Shown here piece after piece: positions 1 to 9,363 of a stretch of DNA of 64,000 nucleotides. The notes beneath the pieces were generated by a model. It was given only the letters and a program-made list of their open reading frames with translations, searched no databases and had not been told where the DNA came from. The stretch is from Pseudofrankia saprophytica (GTDB lineage Bacteria; Actinomycetota; Actinomycetes; Frankiales; Frankiaceae). Each line of letters starts with the position of its first letter. Within the stretch, counting starts at the first letter, position 1. The position numbers and the translations under genes were made by a program. The DNA lies in contig NZ_KI912266.1 in the NCBI RefSeq assembly GCF_000235425.2, positions 2,362,142 through 2,426,141 on the forward strand. Direction: 5' to 3'.

Positions 1-1
1 G

Positions 2-2983
2 GACATCACGACCCCACCCGCCACCGCGGCGGCGGAGACCGAGCCGTCGTTCCGGTACGGCGCGCGGCTCGCGGGTGAGATCGAGAACCGGTGGCAGACC
101 TGGTGGCGCGAGCGAGGCACGTTCGCGTCCCCGAACCCGGTCGGACCGCTGTCCGACGGGTTCGAGGAGGTCAAGGGGCTGACCCCGTTCTTCGTCCTGG
201 ACATGTTCCCGTACCCGAGCGGCGCGGGGCTGCACGTCGGCCACCCGCTGGGCTACATCGGCACCGACGTGTATGCGCGCTACCTGCGGATGACCGGGAA
301 GCACGTGCTGCACACCTTCGGCTACGACGCCTTCGGGCTGCCCGCCGAGCAGTACGCCATCAACACCGGCCAGCACCCGCGGGTGACGACCGAGGCGAAC
401 ATCCGGAACATGCGACGCCAGCTGGGCCGGCTGGGCCTGGGTCACGACACCCGCCGCGAGATCGCGACCACCGACGTCACGTACTACCGGTGGACGCAGT
501 GGATCTTCAAGAAGATCTTCGACAGCTGGTACGACGAGCGCCTGGACCGGGCCCGCCCGATCGCCGAGCTGGTCGCCGAGTTCGAGGCGGGCACCCGCGT
601 CCCGAGCCAGGAGACGAACCCGTCCGGCCTGCCCTGGGGCGAGCTGGACGCCACCGAGCGTCGCAGGGTCGTCGACGGCCACCGGCTGGCCTACCTGGCC
701 GAGGGCCTGGTCAACTGGTGCCCCGGGCTGGGCACCGTGCTGGCCAACGAGGAGGTCACCGCCGAGGGCCGCAGCGACATCGGCAACTACCCGGTGTTCC
801 GCCGCCCGCTGCGCCAGTGGACGCTGCGGATCACCGCCTACGCCGAACGGCTGATGGCCGACCTGGATCTGGTCGACTGGCCGGACTCGATCAAGCAGAT
901 GCAGCGCAACTGGATCGGCCCCTCCGATGGCGCCCACGTCACGTTCCCGGCCTGGATCGGCGGCCCCGACGACCCGCCCGGTCCCGCGCTGGCGGTAGAG
1001 GTGTACACCACCCGCCCGGACACCCTGCCCGGCGCGACGTTCATGGTGCTGGCGCCCGAGCACCCGCTGGTCGAGCACCTGACGGCCGCCGCCTGGCGCG
1101 ACGGCACCCCGGACGGCTGGAAGTTCGAGGAAGCTCGCCCGGTCGACGTCGCCGAGGCCGAATGGACCCCCGCCGCCGCCGTCGCCGCCTACCGGGACTT
1201 CGCCGGCAAGCGCAGCGATCGCCAGCGCGGCGAGGAGGTCGACCGCACCGGCGTCTTCACCGGTGCCTACGCCCGCAACCCGATCACCGGGGTGGCCATC
1301 CCGATCTTCCTGGCGGACTATGTGCTGCTGGGTTACGGCACCGGCGCCGTCATGGCCGTCCCCGCACACGACCAGCGCGACTTCTCCTTCGCCCGCGAGT
1401 TCGGCCTGCCGACCCCACCGGTGCTGGCGCCCAGCGACGACTTCCTGGCCGAGCACGGCCTGTCCTCGAAAGACTCGGTCGACGTCTGGCCGGTGGCGTT
1501 CTCCGGCGAGGGCGAGTACCTGCCCGCCCCGCCCGGCGCCCCGGTGCTGACCGGCCTGTCCAAGGCCGACGCGGTGAAGACCACCGTCTCCTGGCTGGAG
1601 GACGCCGGCCGTGGCCGGGCCGCCCGGTCCTACCGGCTGCGCGACTGGCTGTTCTCCCGGCAGCGCTACTGGGGCGAGCCGTTCCCGATCGTCTACGACG
1701 AGACCGGCCTGCCGATCGCCGTGCCCGACGAGGCGCTGCCCGTCGAGCTGCCGGAGATGACGGACTTCCGGCCGACCCCGATGGCCGACGACGACGCGTC
1801 CGAGCCCGTGCCGCCGCTGGCCCGGGCCACCGACTGGACGACGGTGACGCTGGATCTGGGCGACGGGCCGCGCCAGTACCGGCGCGAGACGAACACGATG
1901 CCGCAGTGGGCCGGCTCCTGCTGGTACTACCTGCGTTACCTGGACCCGACGGACACGGAGCGGTTCGTCGACCCGGAGATCGAGCGCTACTGGATGCAGG
2001 CCGTCAGCGGGCCCGCGGGGGACGGCGGCGTCGACCTGTACGTCGGCGGTGTCGAGCACGCCGTGCTGCACCTGCTGTACGCCCGGTTCTGGCACAAGGT
2101 CCTGTACGACCTGGGCCTGGTGTCGACGAAGGAGCCGTTCAAGCGGCTGTTCAACCAGGGCTACATCCAGGCCGACGCGTTCCTGGACGCCCGCGGCATG
2201 TACGTGCCCGCGGTCGAGGTGACCACCGACTCCGGCGGCGCCCTGCGCTACCAGGGCGAACCCGTCACCCGACGGTCCGGGAAGATGGGCAAGAGCCTGA
2301 AGAACAGCGTGACGCCCGACGAGATGTACGACGCCTATGGCGCCGACACCCTGCGCGTCTACGAGATGGCGATGGGCCCGCTGGACGCCGACCGCCCCTG
2401 GCGGACCGATGACATCGTCGGCCCGCACCGGTTCCTGCAGCGGCTGTGGCGCAACCTGGTCGACGAGGCGACCGGCGAGGCCAGGGTGGTCGACGCGGAG
2501 CCGGACGACGAGGCGACCCGGACGCTGCACCGCACGATCCTGGCGGTGCGCGCCGACTACGCCGGGATGCGCTTCAACACCGCCGTCGCCCGGCTGATCG
2601 AGCTGACGAACTTCGTCAGCAAGCACTACAGCGACGCGAACCGGCCGCCGCGCGCGCTGGCCGAGGCGATGGTCCTGATGGTCGCCCCGCTGGCGCCGCA
2701 CATCGCCGAGGAACTGTGGGCACGGCTGGGCCACGACGGATCACTGGTCCACGAGCCGTTCCCGGTGGGTGACGAGGCGCTGGCGGCCGAGTCGTCGGTG
2801 ACGCTGCCGGTCCAGGTCAACGGCAAGGTCCGCTTCACCCTGTCCGTCCCCGCCGGCGCCGGCGAGGACGACATCCGGACCGCGCTGACCGCCCACGCCG
2901 ACTACGCCAGGCACACCGACGGCAAGACGGTGAAGCGCCTGATCATCGTCCCCGGCCGCATCGTCAACATCGCCGTCGCCTGA
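2..2983 (+). CDS. leuS: leucyl-tRNA synthetase (5' end outside window)
   Basis: Charges tRNA-Leu with leucine in the cytoplasm. The open frame runs from the first bases of the window, so the true start lies upstream; an internal ATG at 203 would cut off family sequence. Counting from base 2, the class I HIGH-type signature HVGHPLGY is near codons 78-85, an editing (CP1) domain with TTRPDTLPGATFMVLAPEHPL-like sequence follows at about codons 330-355, and the KMSKS-type loop reads GKMGKS near codon 760, followed by the anticodon-binding and C-terminal domains. KMGKS rather than KMSKS is normal for this LeuRS group. The roughly 990 visible codons already match the length expected of the actinobacterial enzyme, so little is missing. 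It ends 17 bp before the convergent DUF3616 gene. Confidence 0.97.
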   Translation, partial: DITTPPATAAAETEPSFRYGARLAGEIENRWQTWWRERGTFASPNPVGPLSDGFEEVKGLTPFFVLDMFPYPSGAGLHVGHPLGYIGTDVYARYLRMTGKHVLHTFGYDAFGLPAEQYAINTGQHPRVTTEANIRNMRRQLGRLGLGHDTRREIATTDVTYYRWTQWIFKKIFDSWYDERLDRARPIAELVAEFEAGTRVPSQETNPSGLPWGELDATERRRVVDGHRLAYLAEGLVNWCPGLGTVLANEEVTAEGRSDIGNYPVFRRPLRQWTLRITAYAERLMADLDLVDWPDSIKQMQRNWIGPSDGAHVTFPAWIGGPDDPPGPALAVEVYTTRPDTLPGATFMVLAPEHPLVEHLTAAAWRDGTPDGWKFEEARPVDVAEAEWTPAAAVAAYRDFAGKRSDRQRGEEVDRTGVFTGAYARNPITGVAIPIFLADYVLLGYGTGAVMAVPAHDQRDFSFAREFGLPTPPVLAPSDDFLAEHGLSSKDSVDVWPVAFSGEGEYLPAPPGAPVLTGLSKADAVKTTVSWLEDAGRGRAARSYRLRDWLFSRQRYWGEPFPIVYDETGLPIAVPDEALPVELPEMTDFRPTPMADDDASEPVPPLARATDWTTVTLDLGDGPRQYRRETNTMPQWAGSCWYYLRYLDPTDTERFVDPEIERYWMQAVSGPAGDGGVDLYVGGVEHAVLHLLYARFWHKVLYDLGLVSTKEPFKRLFNQGYIQADAFLDARGMYVPAVEVTTDSGGALRYQGEPVTRRSGKMGKSLKNSVTPDEMYDAYGADTLRVYEMAMGPLDADRPWRTDDIVGPHRFLQRLWRNLVDEATGEARVVDAEPDDEATRTLHRTILAVRADYAGMRFNTAVARLIELTNFVSKHYSDANRPPRALAEAMVLMVAPLAPHIAEELWARLGHDGSLVHEPFPVGDEALAAESSVTLPVQVNGKVRFTLSVPAGAGEDDIRTALTAHADYARHTDGKTVKRLIIVPGRIVNIAVA

Positions 2984-3000
2984 CCCGATCCGGCCGGCTG

Positions 3001-4170
3001 TCAGGAGCCGGGGAGGGGGATCCGGTCGAGAAGTACCTCATGGGGGCGGGGACGGCGGCGGGGGGACGGGCTGTCGTAGGCGACCAGGAGCGTCCCGTCG
3101 TCGCCGGGGGCGTGGGTGATGCCCTCCGCGTGATCGACGCCGTCCCCATAGGGAATGTCGAGGACCTTCTCGAGTTGGTTGCCGGTGACCACGACGCTGG
3201 CGCGCGCATGGGCCGCGCCGCGCCAACGGTAGACGCGGACCGGGCCGTCCAGGTCCATCGTCGGGCCGGCGAGGAGAAGAAGGTCGTCGCCGTGCGCCAG
3301 GAGGTCGCGGACGCCGAGACCGTCGAGATCGAGGAAGTGCTTGCGGTAGGGCACGCCGGTCGCGCGAGGCCGGCGGCCGTCGACGGGGGCGAGCAGCAGG
3401 TGCTGGCCAGGGCCGTCGACCAGGCGCAGTTCGAGGACGACGGCCCACCCGCGCAGCACCGGGCCGCGCAGGCCGACGTAGATCCTCTCGCCGGCGACGG
3501 CGAGGCCTTCGACGTCCAGGCCGTTGTCCTTGCTGGGGATCTTCAAGAAGCGGCCGAGATGCTCGTCGTCGGCGAGCGCCGTCGTCAGCCGGGTCCGCCT
3601 GCGCAGACCAAGCGCGGCGGCGGTGAGCCGGGTGCCTGGCCGGGTGGGGTCGGGCGCGGACGCGACGAGCGTCGGCAGGCCGCCGGCCGTCACCACGGGG
3701 ATGCGCCCGATCAGGAAACGGTTGCGGTTCCTGGCGACCTTGGCGAGCCGGAGCAGGGCCTTCTCGGTGGCATGGCCCGGCTTCACCCGCCTGCGGGTCA
3801 GACTGTGCGAGCCGACGAACCAGAGGTAGCCGCCGGCTCGGTCGATGCCCTCGATGTCTATCTCCGGCACGACGCCGTCATCGCCCGGCCCCTCGGGTAG
3901 CGGCAGGAAGTCTCCGATCGGGAACGAGACATGGCCGCCGTAGGCGTCGCCGGCGGCGTCGAGCGTCACCCGCTCGATCGCGACCGTCTCGTCCGCGCCA
4001 AGCCAGAGGCAACGCCCCTCCGCCTTGAGGGTCGACAGCGACTCGGTGGCGTCGACGAGGTCGGCGGCGCGCCCGTCGGGCCTGACGGTGTCGTCCCCGG
4101 GACCGCCGAGCCGGACGACCACCGTGGCGATGCCCGTGGCTGGAGGCGATCGGCGGTCAGGAGGGGTCAT
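3001..4170 (-). CDS. DUF3616 domain-containing protein
   Basis: About 389 residues resembling the DUF3616 family, predicted beta-propeller-like proteins of unknown function. Visible family-like stretches include GRCLWLGADE near the N-terminus, IEGIDRAGGYLWFVGSHS in the middle and a later segment with LDVEGLAVAGERIYVGLRGP. No signal peptide is obvious. I placed the start at the ATG at 4170, inside the last codons of the response-regulator gene (14-nt overlap), because that gives translational coupling; an alternative start seven codons upstream would extend the overlap. It is the last gene of a kinase-regulator-DUF3616 operon, suggesting its activity or amount is tied to that signalling pair. 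Family call is from recall of the family, not a search. Confidence 0.85.
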   Translation of the reverse strand: MTPPDRRSPPATGIATVVVRLGGPGDDTVRPDGRAADLVDATESLSTLKAEGRCLWLGADETVAIERVTLDAAGDAYGGHVSFPIGDFLPLPEGPGDDGVVPEIDIEGIDRAGGYLWFVGSHSLTRRRVKPGHATEKALLRLAKVARNRNRFLIGRIPVVTAGGLPTLVASAPDPTRPGTRLTAAALGLRRRTRLTTALADDEHLGRFLKIPSKDNGLDVEGLAVAGERIYVGLRGPVLRGWAVVLELRLVDGPGQHLLLAPVDGRRPRATGVPYRKHFLDLDGLGVRDLLAHGDDLLLLAGPTMDLDGPVRVYRWRGAAHARASVVVTGNQLEKVLDIPYGDGVDHAEGITHAPGDDGTLLVAYDSPSPRRRPRPHEVLLDRIPLPGS

Positions 4171-4906
4171 CGTAGCCCTCCCGGACGGCAAAACGGGCCA
4201 GTTCCACCCGGTTGCGAAGTTGAAGCTTGCTGAGGACGTTGTGGACGTGATTCTGCACGGTGCGGGGGGAGACCCCGAGGCGGTCGGCGGCGTCCCTCGC
4301 GGTCAGGCCCTTGGCGACGAGACGCAGCACCTCGACCTCGCGGGCGGTCAGCCGGGGCGCGGCCGCCGACCTCCCGGGGGCGGGGCTCGGTTCCCTGGCG
4401 GCGCGGGACATCTCGCCGAGGACCAGCGCCGCGAGGCCCGCGCTGAAGACCGGTTCGCCCGCGGCCGTCCGGCGCACCGCGTCCACGAGCTCCTCGGGAC
4501 GCGCCGACTTGACCAGGTAGCCCGACGCCCCGGACTTGACGGCCGTCAGGACGTCCGCCTGCTCGCCGGACGCGGAGACGACGAGCACCGACCCGCGAAA
4601 CCCGGTCGCGCCGGCCTGCGCCCGCAGGCCACGGATCACCTCGACCCCGGAGCCGTCGGGCAGCGAGAGGTCCAGCACGACGATGTCCGGCCTGGTCGCC
4701 GCCACCACGCGCAGCGCCTGCGCGACCGACCCGGCGGTGCCGACCACCCGGAAGCCCGAGGCGTCGAGGTCCCGGCTCAGCGCGTCGCGCCACAGCGGGT
4801 GGTCGTCCACGACCACGATCCGCCGCGGCTGCTCTGGCGCGGCGTCGCCCGGCGGTCCCGACCCCGCGGGTGTCGCGCCAGATCCCGCCGGCTCATCGGG
4901 GGACAC
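4157..4906 (-). CDS. NarL/LuxR-family response regulator (MacR-like)
   Basis: A DNA-binding response regulator of about 249 residues. The receiver domain has the acidic pair D34-D35 (VVVDDHP), the phosphoacceptor D79 in DIVVLDLSLPDG and the conserved lysine in GYLVKSARP. A LuxR-type helix-turn-helix occupies the C-terminus (LTAREVEVLRLVAKGLT, then VSPRTVQNHVHNVL). The GTG start at 4906 lies within the end of the histidine kinase gene (14-nt overlap), so the pair is coupled; an upstream reading of 50 more codons is just kinase sequence in another frame. Its partner kinase has the DUF5931-type architecture of the Streptomyces MacS kinase, so this is probably MacR-like. A candidate operator for it lies at 6307-6322. 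Confidence 0.93.
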   Translation of the reverse strand: MSPDEPAGSGATPAGSGPPGDAAPEQPRRIVVVDDHPLWRDALSRDLDASGFRVVGTAGSVAQALRVVAATRPDIVVLDLSLPDGSGVEVIRGLRAQAGATGFRGSVLVVSASGEQADVLTAVKSGASGYLVKSARPEELVDAVRRTAAGEPVFSAGLAALVLGEMSRAAREPSPAPGRSAAAPRLTAREVEVLRLVAKGLTARDAADRLGVSPRTVQNHVHNVLSKLQLRNRVELARFAVREGYDDPS

Positions 4907-6248
4907 GCAGCTCGACCTCCGTTCCCTGGCCGGGGCGGCCGGACACCGCGACCTCGCCACCCAGGTCACGGATGCGCCCGCGGACGCTGACCGCGAGGCC
5001 AAGGCGCCCCTCGGCCGCCGCCTGCTCGGGCCGTCCCGGCGCGATACCGACACCATCGTCGCGAACCGTCACGGCGACCTCGTCACCATCGTCTTCCAGC
5101 AGCACCCAGGCCAACGCACCAGCCCCGGCATGCCGGGCGACGTTGTCCAGCGCCGCCCGCACCGCCGCGACGACCTCGGCGGCCCGGTCCGCCCGCAGGA
5201 GCACCGGGACCCCAGGAGTAGCGACCGTCACCACCAGCCGCCGGGCCGGTCGCCCGGTGGCTGGCTCACCGGTGGCGTGCGCCAGGGCCAGCAGCGCCTC
5301 CGCGAGGTCGGTGCCAGCGGCACCGCTCCGGCCCACCGGCCCGTTCGACCTGCCGGGACCTGCCAGGAGGACGGGCGCGGTGCCCTGGGCGGTCGTCGCC
5401 GGCCCGCCGGGGCCTGGAGTGCGCAACAGGTCGCGCAGCAGGGCCTCCTGCTCGGCGGCGAGCCTCGCCACCTCCGCTGTCGGCATTCCTCGTGGTGCCT
5501 CCCGGGCGATCAGCGCGAGGACCTGCAGCACGCCGTCGTGCACCCGGCGTGCCAGCCGCTCGCGCTCGGCGTCACCGGCGCGCGCCTCCAGCACGTCGGT
5601 GAGCGCCGCCTGGGCGCGCAGCGCCGTGCGGCTGAGGTGCCCGGCCACCGCGCCCGAGACGAGGAGCAGCATGCTCGTGCCCACCAGCGCGTCGGTCAGC
5701 ATCCGCCACTCGGCGATGAAGATGGCCGACATCAGCAGCCCGCTCGCGATCCCGCCCGCCGCGCCCCAGAGCAGCGCGGCGCTGAACACACCGCTCGTCA
5801 CCCACATCATCGGCAGGGCATGGCTCGCCCGCGGGCCGACGAGCTCGGCGCCGGCCACCAGGCCAGCGCAGACCGCTACGTCGGCGAGGACGAGGCCGTG
5901 CAGCAGGCGAGACCGGTTCCCTCGGTTGGCACGGGGCACCAGCACGGACAGCGCCGCCGACCAGCCGACCATCACACCCAGCAGGCCGACGCCCAGCGCC
6001 GGCCGGTAGGCGTCGTCGAGCCGCGCCGCCCCGGCGACGGCCGCATAGCCCAGCGACACCCACCGGAACACCGAGAGCGACCGCCACAGCGCGCCACGCA
6101 CGCCATCCGGGCCACGACCGGTGATCACCACGCCCAGCTCGGTCAGCCGGGTGCTCGAAGCGTGGAAGGGCTGCCGCCCACCGGGTGCCGCTCCCAATAC
6201 CGCGCCGTCGGCGCCGTCCGACACCGTGTCGTCGGCGCCGCCCGCCAT
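4893..6248 (-). CDS. membrane histidine kinase of the HisKA_3/DUF5931 (MacS-like) type
   Basis: Sensor kinase of about 451 residues. The N-terminal half is a membrane domain with several hydrophobic segments (for example around LGVGLLGVMVGWSAALSVLV and TSMLLLVSGAVAGHL). The dimerisation/phosphotransfer motif ERLARRVHDGVLQVLALIAR has the phosphoacceptor His near residue 237, and the C-terminal HATPase domain has an N box (AALDNVARHAGA) and a G box (VRDDGVGIAPG). I chose the ATG at 6248 because AGGAG lies 7 nt upstream; a GTG at 6305 would add 19 residues and run into the palindrome at 6305-6324. It is the first gene of the operon and lies divergent from a YiaA/B-type membrane protein gene, a likely target. 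MacS assignment is by architecture only. Confidence 0.92.
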   Translation of the reverse strand: MAGGADDTVSDGADGAVLGAAPGGRQPFHASSTRLTELGVVITGRGPDGVRGALWRSLSVFRWVSLGYAAVAGAARLDDAYRPALGVGLLGVMVGWSAALSVLVPRANRGNRSRLLHGLVLADVAVCAGLVAGAELVGPRASHALPMMWVTSGVFSAALLWGAAGGIASGLLMSAIFIAEWRMLTDALVGTSMLLLVSGAVAGHLSRTALRAQAALTDVLEARAGDAERERLARRVHDGVLQVLALIAREAPRGMPTAEVARLAAEQEALLRDLLRTPGPGGPATTAQGTAPVLLAGPGRSNGPVGRSGAAGTDLAEALLALAHATGEPATGRPARRLVVTVATPGVPVLLRADRAAEVVAAVRAALDNVARHAGAGALAWVLLEDDGDEVAVTVRDDGVGIAPGRPEQAAAEGRLGLAVSVRGRIRDLGGEVAVSGRPGQGTEVELRVPR

Positions 6249-6304
6249 TGTCGCGCTCCTGCCGCCAGACACGGCGCCAGTCTCGCAGAAGCGGTCAGAA
6301 CGCA

Positions 6305-6324
6305 CCTGAGCGTACTTACTCAGG
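6305..6324. promoter_or_regulatory. candidate MacR-type operator (inverted repeat)
   Basis: cctgag (6305-6310) and ctcagg (6319-6324) form an inverted repeat around an 8-nt spacer. The core at 6307-6322 reads TGAGCGTACTTACTCA, which keeps both outer TGAG/CTCA tetrads and a nearly intact right half of the consensus TGAGTACnnGTACTCA that I recall for Streptomyces MacR. It sits in the divergent region between the MacS-like kinase gene and the YiaA/B gene, where autoregulation would be expected. Confidence 0.55.
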
Positions 6325-6380
6325 ACATCGTGTGTGCTCTGGCTCAGGTCGGCCGCCGCGTTCGTCCCGACACTGGCCGC

Positions 6381-6674
6381 ATGACGAAACCACCGGCTTC
6401 GCGGACGACCACGTCATTCTTCGTGCAGTCCATCCTGTCCTTCGCCGTCTCGACCGTCTCGGTCCTGGTCGCCATCGCGTATCTGCCCGGCGACGCCTGG
6501 ATGCGCGGGCTCCTGGGGCTCGGCCTGCTCTACGTCGTCACCTCGACGTTCACGCTCGCCAAGTGCGTGCGCGACCATCAGGAGACGGCCAGCGTGGTCA
6601 GCCGGGTGGACCAGGTCCGCCTCGAGCGCCTGCTCGCCGAGCACGACCCGTTCCGTACGACCTCCAACACGTGA
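6381..6674 (+). CDS. YiaA/YiaB family small inner-membrane protein
   Basis: A 97-residue protein with two hydrophobic segments (FFVQSILSFAVSTVSVLVAIAYL and GLLGLGLLYVVTSTFTLAK region) and a charged C-terminal tail rich in RVDQVRLERLL. The spacing of two helices with the ending TLAKCVRDHQE fits the YiaAB two-helix domain. Function of the family is unknown. The ATG at 6381 is the only start that gives this domain as a whole protein; the frame upstream is open but has no family sequence. It is transcribed away from the kinase operon across a shared promoter region with a MacR-like palindrome, so it may be regulated by that two-component system. Confidence 0.85.
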   Translation: MTKPPASRTTTSFFVQSILSFAVSTVSVLVAIAYLPGDAWMRGLLGLGLLYVVTSTFTLAKCVRDHQETASVVSRVDQVRLERLLAEHDPFRTTSNT

Positions 6675-6786
6675 CGACCACCCGTCGGCCGCTCGGACAC
6701 CCGGATGTCGGGATGTCCGGGCGGCCCGGTGTCTGAGCAGTCGATCTCCGAGCAACCGGGTGCCTGAACAGGCGGGTGTACGAGCG

Positions 6787-6816
6787 GTCGACGTCCTACC
6801 CGTCGACGTCCTACCC
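6787..6816. repeat. 15-bp perfect tandem duplication
   Basis: gtcgacgtcctaccc occurs twice head to tail (6787-6801 and 6802-6816). The second copy carries the TAG stop of arfB (6811-6813 on the minus strand), and the first copy supplies a second stop just beyond it. Confidence 0.9.
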
Positions 6817-7281
6817 GTCGGCGTCGGAGGCGCCCGGCCGGCGGGTGCGCTTGGTCGCCGAGCGGCGGCGTTTGGTGTCCAGGCGGCGCTCGACGGAGCC
6901 CCTGCTGGGCTTGGTGGGGCGGCGGCGCCGGGGCGGCGGCGCGGTGGCGTCGTGGAGCAGCGAGACGAGCCGGTCGAGCGCCGCCTCGCGGTTGCGCAGC
7001 TGGGAGCGCTGCTCGGAGGACGTGACGACGAGATCACCGTCCACCAGGCGCCCGGCCAGGCGGGCAAGAGCTCGTTCGCGCAGCGGTTCGGGGATGGCAC
7101 GCGAGCGAGCGACGTCGAAGCGGACCTCGGCCCGGCTGTCGGTGGTGTTCACTCCTTGGCCGCCGGGACCGGACGAGCGGGAGAACCGCCAGCGCAGCTC
7201 GGTCTCGGGCAACGCGAAGCCCGGGCGGACCGCGCGCGCGGCCCGCTCCTGGGGCACGCGTGCGACAGGCTCCTCGGGCAT
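6811..7281 (-). CDS. arfB: alternative ribosome-rescue factor / peptidyl-tRNA hydrolase ArfB
   Basis: A 156-residue class I release-factor-like protein that hydrolyses peptidyl-tRNA on stalled ribosomes. The catalytic GGQ motif is in SSGPGGQGVNTTDS (G40-G41-Q42), followed by the RF-1-like fold (SRAEVRFDV, VVTSSEQRSQLRN). The C-terminal 45 residues are dominated by Arg, Lys and Pro, as expected for the ArfB tail that enters the mRNA channel. It lacks the codon-recognition domain of RF1/RF2, matching its short length. It lies alone between the YiaA/B gene and pckG, in the same direction as pckG but behind a strong terminator. Confidence 0.93.
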   Translation of the reverse strand: MPEEPVARVPQERAARAVRPGFALPETELRWRFSRSSGPGGQGVNTTDSRAEVRFDVARSRAIPEPLRERALARLAGRLVDGDLVVTSSEQRSQLRNREAALDRLVSLLHDATAPPPRRRRPTKPSRGSVERRLDTKRRRSATKRTRRPGASDADG

Positions 7282-7437
7282 GAACCCATGGTGCCAGGAT
7301 CCCCCGCCCGCCGGAACCGGATAAACCGGACGCCGGCCGAGGCGGCGAGCGAATCCGCCGGCGGTAGCTTGACGCTGTCTGTGCCCTGCCGTGGTTGTGA
7401 ACCGGCCCGCTCGACGACCACCGGAGGGCGGAAACGG

Positions 7438-7474
7438 CGATCGCCCCCGCCGATGGGAGCAGCGGGGGCGATCG
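7438..7474. terminator. transcription terminator of pckG
   Basis: Perfect 13-bp arms cgatcgcccccgc (7438-7450) and gcgggggcgatcg (7462-7474) around an 11-nt loop, 66 bp past the pckG stop. No T-run, as is common in high-GC actinobacteria. Confidence 0.8.
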
Positions 7475-7539
7475 TCGGGCGCGAGCCGGATCGGGCGTAG
7501 GGCGGGTCGGCCTGGGTCAGGCGTCGGCCGGGGTGGTGG

Positions 7540-9363
7540 CTAGCTGCCCAGTCGCTCCACCAGGGCCTCGTGCTCGGCCCAGAGCTCGGCGGGGAGGCGG
7601 TCGCCGAAGGTGTCGTAGTGCTGCGGGATCAGGGCGGCCTCCTGCTTCCACACCTCGGTGTCGAGGGTGAGCAGGGCCGTGAGGTCGGTCTCGGAGACGT
7701 CCAGGCCTTCCGTGTCGAACGACTCCGTCGTCGGGTGGACGCCGAGCGCGGACTCGACGCCGTCCGCCTCGCCCTCCAGCCGGCCGACGATCCAGGCCAA
7801 CACGCGGCTGTTCTCGCCGTAGCCCGGCCACAGGTACTTGCCCTCGGGGCTCTTGCGGAACCAGTTGACGTAGTAGATCCGCGGCAGCTTCGAGGCGTCA
7901 GCCTTCTGCCCGACCGAGAGCCAGTGGGCGAAGTAGTCGGCCATGTTGTAGCCGCAGAACGGCAGCATCGCGAACGGGTCGCGGCGCAGCTGGCCGATCG
8001 CGCCGGCCTGTGCCGCCGTCGTCTCCGAGGAGACGATCGAGCCGAAGAACACGCCGCGCCGCCAGTCGGGTGCCTCCGTCACCAGCGGCACCGCCGTGGC
8101 CCGGCGGCCGCCGAACAGGATCGCCGAGATCGGCACGCCGCGCGGGTCCTCCCACTCGTCGGCGATGGTCGGGCACTGGCCGGCGGGGACGGTGAACCGG
8201 GCGTTCGGGTGCGAGGCGGGCTCGGGCGAGTCCGGCGTCCAGTCGCGGCCCTTCCAGTCGATCAGGTGGGCGGGCTTGTCCTTGGTCAGTCCCTCCCACC
8301 AGACGTCGCCGTCGTCGGTGCGGGCGACGTTGGTGTAGACCGCGTTCCCCCACAGGGACGCGATCGCGTTCGGGTTGGTGTCGACACCGGTGCCGGGCGC
8401 GACGCCGAAGAAGCCTGCCTCCGGGTTGACGGCGTAGAGCCGGCCGTCCTCGCCGAAGCGCATCCAGGCGATGTCATCGCCGACCGTCTCGGCCTTCCAG
8501 CCGGGGATCGTCGGGATGAGCATCGCCAGGTTGGTCTTGCCGCACGCCGACGGGAAGGCCGCCGCGACGTAGCGAACCTGGCCCTTCGGGGAGGTGAGCT
8601 TGAGGATCAGCATGTGCTCGGCGAGCCAGCCCTCGTCCCGCGCCATCACCGAGGCGATCCGCAGCGCGTAGCACTTCTTGCCGAGCAGCGCGTTGCCGCC
8701 GTAGCCCGAGCCGTACGACCAGATCTCCCGGGTCTCCGGGTAGTGCACGATGTACTTCGTGGTGTTGCACGGCCACGGAACGTCTTCCTGTCCGGGCTCC
8801 AGCGGGGCACCAAGCGAGTGCACCGCCGGCACGAAGAAGCCGTCCTCACCTAGCTGCTCGAGTGCCGGGGCGCCCATGCGCGTCATCGTGCGCATCGAGA
8901 TCGCCACATATGCAGAGTCGGTGATTTCGACGCCGAGAGCGGAGATACGCGATCCGAGTGGCCCCATGCAGAAGGGCACAACGTACATGGTGCGGCCTCG
9001 CATACACCCGCTGAACAAGCCGCGAAGTGTGCCGCGCATTTTCTCTGGCTCGACCCAGTTGTTTGTCGGACCGGCGTCCTCGCGATTCTCCGAACAGATG
9101 TATGTCCGGTCTTCGACGCGGGCGACATCGTTCGGGTCGGAGGCGGCGTAGAAGCTGTTGGGACGTTTCTCCTCGTTAAGCTTCACCAAGGTCCCGCGCT
9201 CGATGAGCAGGCTGGTGAGCCGGTCGAACTCCTCGGCGGAGCCGTCGCACCACTCCACCCGGTCCGGCTGAGTGAGTTCGGCGATCTCGCGCACCCAGGC
9301 GATCAACCTGGCGTGCTTGGTCGGGGCGGCATCCAGCCCGGGAATCTGTGCCGCGGTCGTCAC
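7540..9363 (-). CDS. pckG: phosphoenolpyruvate carboxykinase (GTP)
   Basis: A 607-residue, full-length GTP-dependent PEPCK converting oxaloacetate plus GTP to PEP and CO2, the entry step of gluconeogenesis. The P-loop-like kinase motif is [13 protein letters not shown]; other family-typical parts are [20 protein letters not shown], the metal/oxaloacetate region [14 protein letters not shown], and [10 protein letters not shown] near the guanine site. The GTG start at 9363 has GGAGG about 11 nt upstream. Actinobacteria often label this gene pckA although the enzyme is the GTP class. The monocistronic gene is closed by the hairpin at 7438-7474, and glpX (fructose-1,6-bisphosphatase) later in the window belongs to the same pathway. 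Confidence 0.98.
   Translation of the reverse strand: MTTAAQIPGLDAAPTKHARLIAWVREIAELTQPDRVEWCDGSAEEFDRLTSLLIERGTLVKLNEEKRPNSFYAASDPNDVARVEDRTYICSENREDAGPTNNWVEPEKMRGTLRGLFSGCMRGRTMYVVPFCMGPLGSRISALGVEITDSAYVAISMRTMTRMGAPALEQLGEDGFFVPAVHSLGAPLEPGQEDVPWPCNTTKYIVHYPETREIWSYGSGYGGNALLGKKCYALRIASVMARDEGWLAEHMLILKLTSPKGQVRYVAAAFPSACGKTNLAMLIPTIPGWKAETVGDDIAWMRFGEDGRLYAVNPEAGFFGVAPGTGVDTNPNAIASLWGNAVYTNVARTDDGDVWWEGLTKDKPAHLIDWKGRDWTPDSPEPASHPNARFTVPAGQCPTIADEWEDPRGVPISAILFGGRRATAVPLVTEAPDWRRGVFFGSIVSSETTAAQAGAIGQLRRDPFAMLPFCGYNMADYFAHWLSVGQKADASKLPRIYYVNWFRKSPEGKYLWPGYGENSRVLAWIVGRLEGEADGVESALGVHPTTESFDTEGLDVSETDLTALLTLDTEVWKQEAALIPQHYDTFGDRLPAELWAEHEALVERLGS

Noticed and set aside
91-2412. 773-codon open frame in another frame of leuS
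   Set aside because: Arg/Pro/Gly-rich shadow frame; leuS motifs are in the other frame.
2-2983. KMGKS instead of KMSKS in LeuRS
   Set aside because: This variant is usual for the LeuRS group in actinobacteria.
4536-6674. Very long plus-strand open frame (712 codons) across the kinase and regulator genes
   Set aside because: It is the complement of two well-supported minus-strand genes, with Arg/Ser/Pro-rich composition; only its last 97 codons (YiaA/B) are real.
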